Source: Chitinophagaceae bacterium
GTDB lineage: Bacteria > Bacteroidota > Bacteroidia > Chitinophagales > Chitinophagaceae
Length of the DNA: 8,672 nucleotides
Direction: 5' to 3'
Assembly (NCBI GenBank): GCA_019454915.1
Contig: JACFNM010000172.1
Span: 1-8,672 of the forward strand
Each line of letters begins with the position of its first letter. The stretch's first letter is position 1. Below are positions 5,923 through 8,672 of the stretch, piece after piece. The notes beneath the pieces were generated by a model that had not been told where the DNA came from, did no database searches, and was given only the letters and a program-made list of their open reading frames with translations. Made by a program: the position numbers and the translations under genes.

Positions 5923-8672
5923 ATGGCACTCAGCAATCTTGATCGTGTAAATAAAGGACTTGAACTTTTACGTAAGGGATTATTTCCTTATGTAGTCGGC
6001 GAAATGCAGACAGAATATGATACATACTGGGATATGGAGGCGGCAGAATCCTTCCCGGAAGGGCATCATGCCCGCAACCTTTCACCGGAAGAATGGGACG
6101 TGGCCGCACTATTGAGCATAATGATCAAGCAGTGGCATAAGGTCTTCGGTAAAAAACTGGGGTTTTCCGAAAAATCGTGGGCCAGTGAATTAATAGAGAT
6201 ACGAAAAAAGGCGGCTCATCAAAACAGCACTAATAAATTTGATACGGATGATGCATTCAGAGCATTAGATAATGTGGAAAGATTGTTGAGCGCCATTGCA
6301 GCGCCCGAAGCAGAGGAAGCCGATAATCAAAAGAATGAATTGCTTCGCGTACGCTATGAGGAAAATACCAGAAAGAAGACAAGAGCTATTGAAGCAAAGT
6401 CTGTAGTGGGCAAATCAGCGGTGGGATTAAAACCCTGGCGCCAGGTGATCACTCCGCATCCGGATGTCTCTTCGGGTAGATTTCAACAAGCAGAGTTCGC
6501 TGCTGATCTTTGGCGGGTTTATCAGGATGGCGCCAATGCAGGAGAATATGGCAAGCCCGTGGATTTTTTCAACAGGACATTTCTTACCCAGGGTATTAAG
6601 AAGCTGTTGACCAATACACTGAAACGGCTAAATGAGAAAGGTGGTAATCCGGTTATCAATCTTCAGACAAACTTTGGTGGCGGTAAAACCCACTCCCTGT
6701 TAGCAATTTACCATTTATGCTCCGGAGCAGATTTCAGTTCGGTTAGAGATATGGAAAGTTTTTTCAGGGAAGTGGGAGATCTCCGGCCTCCGGCACGAAT
6801 ATGCAAAGCGGTAATAGTAGGGAATCGTATAGCACCAGGAATTCCTCACACCAAAGTGGATGGCACAAATGTTCACACCATTTGGGGAGAGATAGCCTGG
6901 CAATTGGGAGGAAAGGAAGGATATAAAATAGTAAAAGACGCGGATGAGAAGGGTACCAATCCGGGCGACCAATTAGTTAGACTCCTAAAGAAAACTTCGC
7001 CTTGTGTCATTCTTATTGATGAATGGGTAGCCTATGCACGGCAACTCAAAGAAGAAGGAGATGATATGTGTGGTACCTATGGTACACAAATGTCTTTTGC
7101 TCAGGCATTGTGTGAGGCTGCCAAAGCAGTGGATAATGCTCTGGTAGTGGTCAGTTTACCCGCATCCGATATTGAAATGGGTGGGGAAAGAGGTAAGCAG
7201 GCTGCAGCTGACCTGGGCAATATTATCGGACGTATTGAGTCTTCATGGTCAGCAGCCACAAATGAAGAGTCGTTTGAGATTGTCACCCGGAGATTATTTA
7301 CCCCTATTATTTCAAAAGAAGATTTTGCTGAGAGGGATGCGACGGCCAGATCATTCGGCGAGTTCTATCGTAATAACAAGGCTGATTTTCCATTAGAAAC
7401 GCAGGATAGTAATTATGAAAAAAGAATCCGGGATTTTTATCCTATCCACCCACAATTGTTTGATACGCTGGCTGAACGATGGGCGAGTATTCCTCAGTTT
7501 CAAAAAACAAGAGGTATCCTGCGATTGATGGCTAATATTATTCATTTCCTTTGGGAAAATACAGACCAGGGGCCTCTTATTCTTCCGGCAAATGTACCAA
7601 TGGAAAATAGCGATATTCAAAGTGAATTAATGAGATATCTTGAAGAGCCCTGGAGAGCTGTTATTCATAAAGATGTGGACGGCGCCAACTCTCTGCCACG
7701 CCAAATTGATAACAATTTTCCGAATATCGGCAGATACAATGCAACGAGACGTGTGGCAAGAACCTTGTTTTTTGGTTCTGCTCCCACCTATAATGCTGCC
7801 AATAGAGGGATAGATGAACAACTGGTCAAATTAGGCAGTATTCTGCCTGGAGAAACAATTGCCACTTTTACAGACGCCCTGCGTCATCTGACAGATAAAG
7901 CTACCTATGTATATCATCAAAATAAAAACTATTGGTATAGTACGCAAAATAATGTAAACAGAACAGCCGAAGAAAGGGCAGCACACGTCAATCCTGATTA
8001 TGTGGAGAACGAAATCAGGACATTGCTAACCCAGTTGATAGTTCCCGGTGGTAGCCCGGTTCGCCGTATCCATTTCATGCCTCAAACATCCGGCGATATT
8101 CCTGATGACATGGATATGAAGTTGGTTGTATTGGGAGTTAATCATCAGCATACCTCACACGACGGAAATAGTTTTGCTTTCCATAAGGCGAAAGAGATTT
8201 TACAAACCAAGGGTGCAGCAAACAGGATTTACAAAAACACTTTAATATTCCTTGCACCAGATCGTACAAGGCTTGAGGAATTAAAAGACGCTGTCAAATC
8301 TTATCTGGCATGGAAGTCCATCGTTGACGATAAAGTGGCGTTGAACCTGGATGTATATCAAACTAATCAGGCAGAAGGAAAGAGAAAAGCGGGAATAGAT
8401 ACTATAAAACTTCGGCTACCAGAAACATTCCTATGGATTCTTACACCGTTTCAGAATGAAGGTAATTCGGAAATTGAATGGGATGAGTCTAAAATGAATG
8501 GTCCTACTCACGATCCGTATTTAACCCGGATATTAAAAAAACTAACGTCTCAAGGACTGTTATACAATGAATTTGGCGCAACTGTATTAAGAAACAATCT
8601 GGATAAAATTCCTCTTTGGCGGGGAAATGATGTCCAGGTGCGTCAATTAAAAGAGGATTTTGCAAAATACCT
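5923..8672 (+). CDS. DUF499 P-loop ATPase with N-terminal Swt1-like HEPN domain (3' end outside window)
   Basis: The ATG at 5923 follows the methylase TAG by two bases. The frame stays open to the window edge, giving 916 codons with no stop. Residues about 1-125 (MALSNLDRVNKGLELLRKGL...) resemble the Swt1-family HEPN domain. The R-x4-H signature is at R94-H99 (RKKAAH), but the usual polar residue after the arginine is a lysine. A DUF499 ATPase region follows. Its Walker A-like loop is NFGGGKTHSL (K255, T256) and its Walker B is VILIDEWVAYARQ (D366, E367). Later family-typical segments are FYPIHPQLFDTLAERW and RGILRLMANIIHFLWEN. The region from about 8000 on shows no motif I can name. DUF499 ATPases accompany DUF1156 methylases and DUF3883 helicases in defence loci. 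They probably supply ATP-driven remodelling or signalling; the exact role is unknown to me. Confidence 0.9.
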   Translation, partial: MALSNLDRVNKGLELLRKGLFPYVVGEMQTEYDTYWDMEAAESFPEGHHARNLSPEEWDVAALLSIMIKQWHKVFGKKLGFSEKSWASELIEIRKKAAHQNSTNKFDTDDAFRALDNVERLLSAIAAPEAEEADNQKNELLRVRYEENTRKKTRAIEAKSVVGKSAVGLKPWRQVITPHPDVSSGRFQQAEFAADLWRVYQDGANAGEYGKPVDFFNRTFLTQGIKKLLTNTLKRLNEKGGNPVINLQTNFGGGKTHSLLAIYHLCSGADFSSVRDMESFFREVGDLRPPARICKAVIVGNRIAPGIPHTKVDGTNVHTIWGEIAWQLGGKEGYKIVKDADEKGTNPGDQLVRLLKKTSPCVILIDEWVAYARQLKEEGDDMCGTYGTQMSFAQALCEAAKAVDNALVVVSLPASDIEMGGERGKQAAADLGNIIGRIESSWSAATNEESFEIVTRRLFTPIISKEDFAERDATARSFGEFYRNNKADFPLETQDSNYEKRIRDFYPIHPQLFDTLAERWASIPQFQKTRGILRLMANIIHFLWENTDQGPLILPANVPMENSDIQSELMRYLEEPWRAVIHKDVDGANSLPRQIDNNFPNIGRYNATRRVARTLFFGSAPTYNAANRGIDEQLVKLGSILPGETIATFTDALRHLTDKATYVYHQNKNYWYSTQNNVNRTAEERAAHVNPDYVENEIRTLLTQLIVPGGSPVRRIHFMPQTSGDIPDDMDMKLVVLGVNHQHTSHDGNSFAFHKAKEILQTKGAANRIYKNTLIFLAPDRTRLEELKDAVKSYLAWKSIVDDKVALNLDVYQTNQAEGKRKAGIDTIKLRLPETFLWILTPFQNEGNSEIEWDESKMNGPTHDPYLTRILKKLTSQGLLYNEFGATVLRNNLDKIPLWRGNDVQVRQLKEDFAKY

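Noticed and set aside
6715..7821. ORFs of 61-85 codons on both strands between 6715 and 7821.
   Set aside because: They are shadows of the DUF499 ATPase frame, which is open through the entire region and carries Walker motifs.
1..8672. Calling the locus a class 1 DISARM system.
   Set aside because: The helicase and methylase resemble DISARM accessory components, but no DrmA, DrmB or DrmC is visible, and the DUF499 ATPase directly after the DUF1156 methylase fits Hma better. Flanking sequence could change this.

Overview
The window is a single-strand (+) block of anti-phage defence genes, open at both ends. The organism is probably a member of the Bacteroidota. The evidence is moderate GC, A/T-rich start sites without Shine-Dalgarno sequences, and a promoter-like TTTG-N20-TAccTTcc element that resembles the Bacteroidota -33/-7 consensus. 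The standard genetic code is used: TGA and TAG end the genes, and the long frames contain no internal TGA.

Layout: (1) 2-1498 is the 3' part of a SNF2-type helicase gene. What is visible is a coiled-coil region and a C-terminal DUF3883 (NOV_C) domain. (2) 1499-1558 is a short gap with a putative promoter/operator. (3) 1559-2377 encodes an AbiEi-type antitoxin/repressor. (4) 2374-3168 encodes an AbiEii-type nucleotidyltransferase toxin. An in-frame TGA at 2983-2985 cuts it after residue 203, although about 60 more codons of recognisable C-terminus follow in the same frame. (5) 3170-5920 encodes a large DUF1156 adenine-type DNA methyltransferase. (6) 5923 to the window end encodes a DUF499 P-loop ATPase with an N-terminal Swt1-like HEPN domain, cut by the window edge.

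Helicase + DUF1156 methylase + DUF499 ATPase is the gene set of the known helicase-methylase-ATPase (Hma) defence systems, which are related to DISARM. A type IV AbiE toxin-antitoxin pair sits between the helicase and the methylase. Published surveys have noted that Hma loci often carry other defence genes embedded in them, so the nesting itself has precedent.

The features most worth attention are: the nonsense codon in the toxin, which leaves all four catalytic motifs intact; the AbiEi operator/promoter, which may govern the downstream methylase and ATPase as well as abiE; and a low-GC segment inside the methylase that suggests mosaic exchange of its central region. No RNA genes, CRISPR arrays, insertion sequences or convincing terminators were seen.
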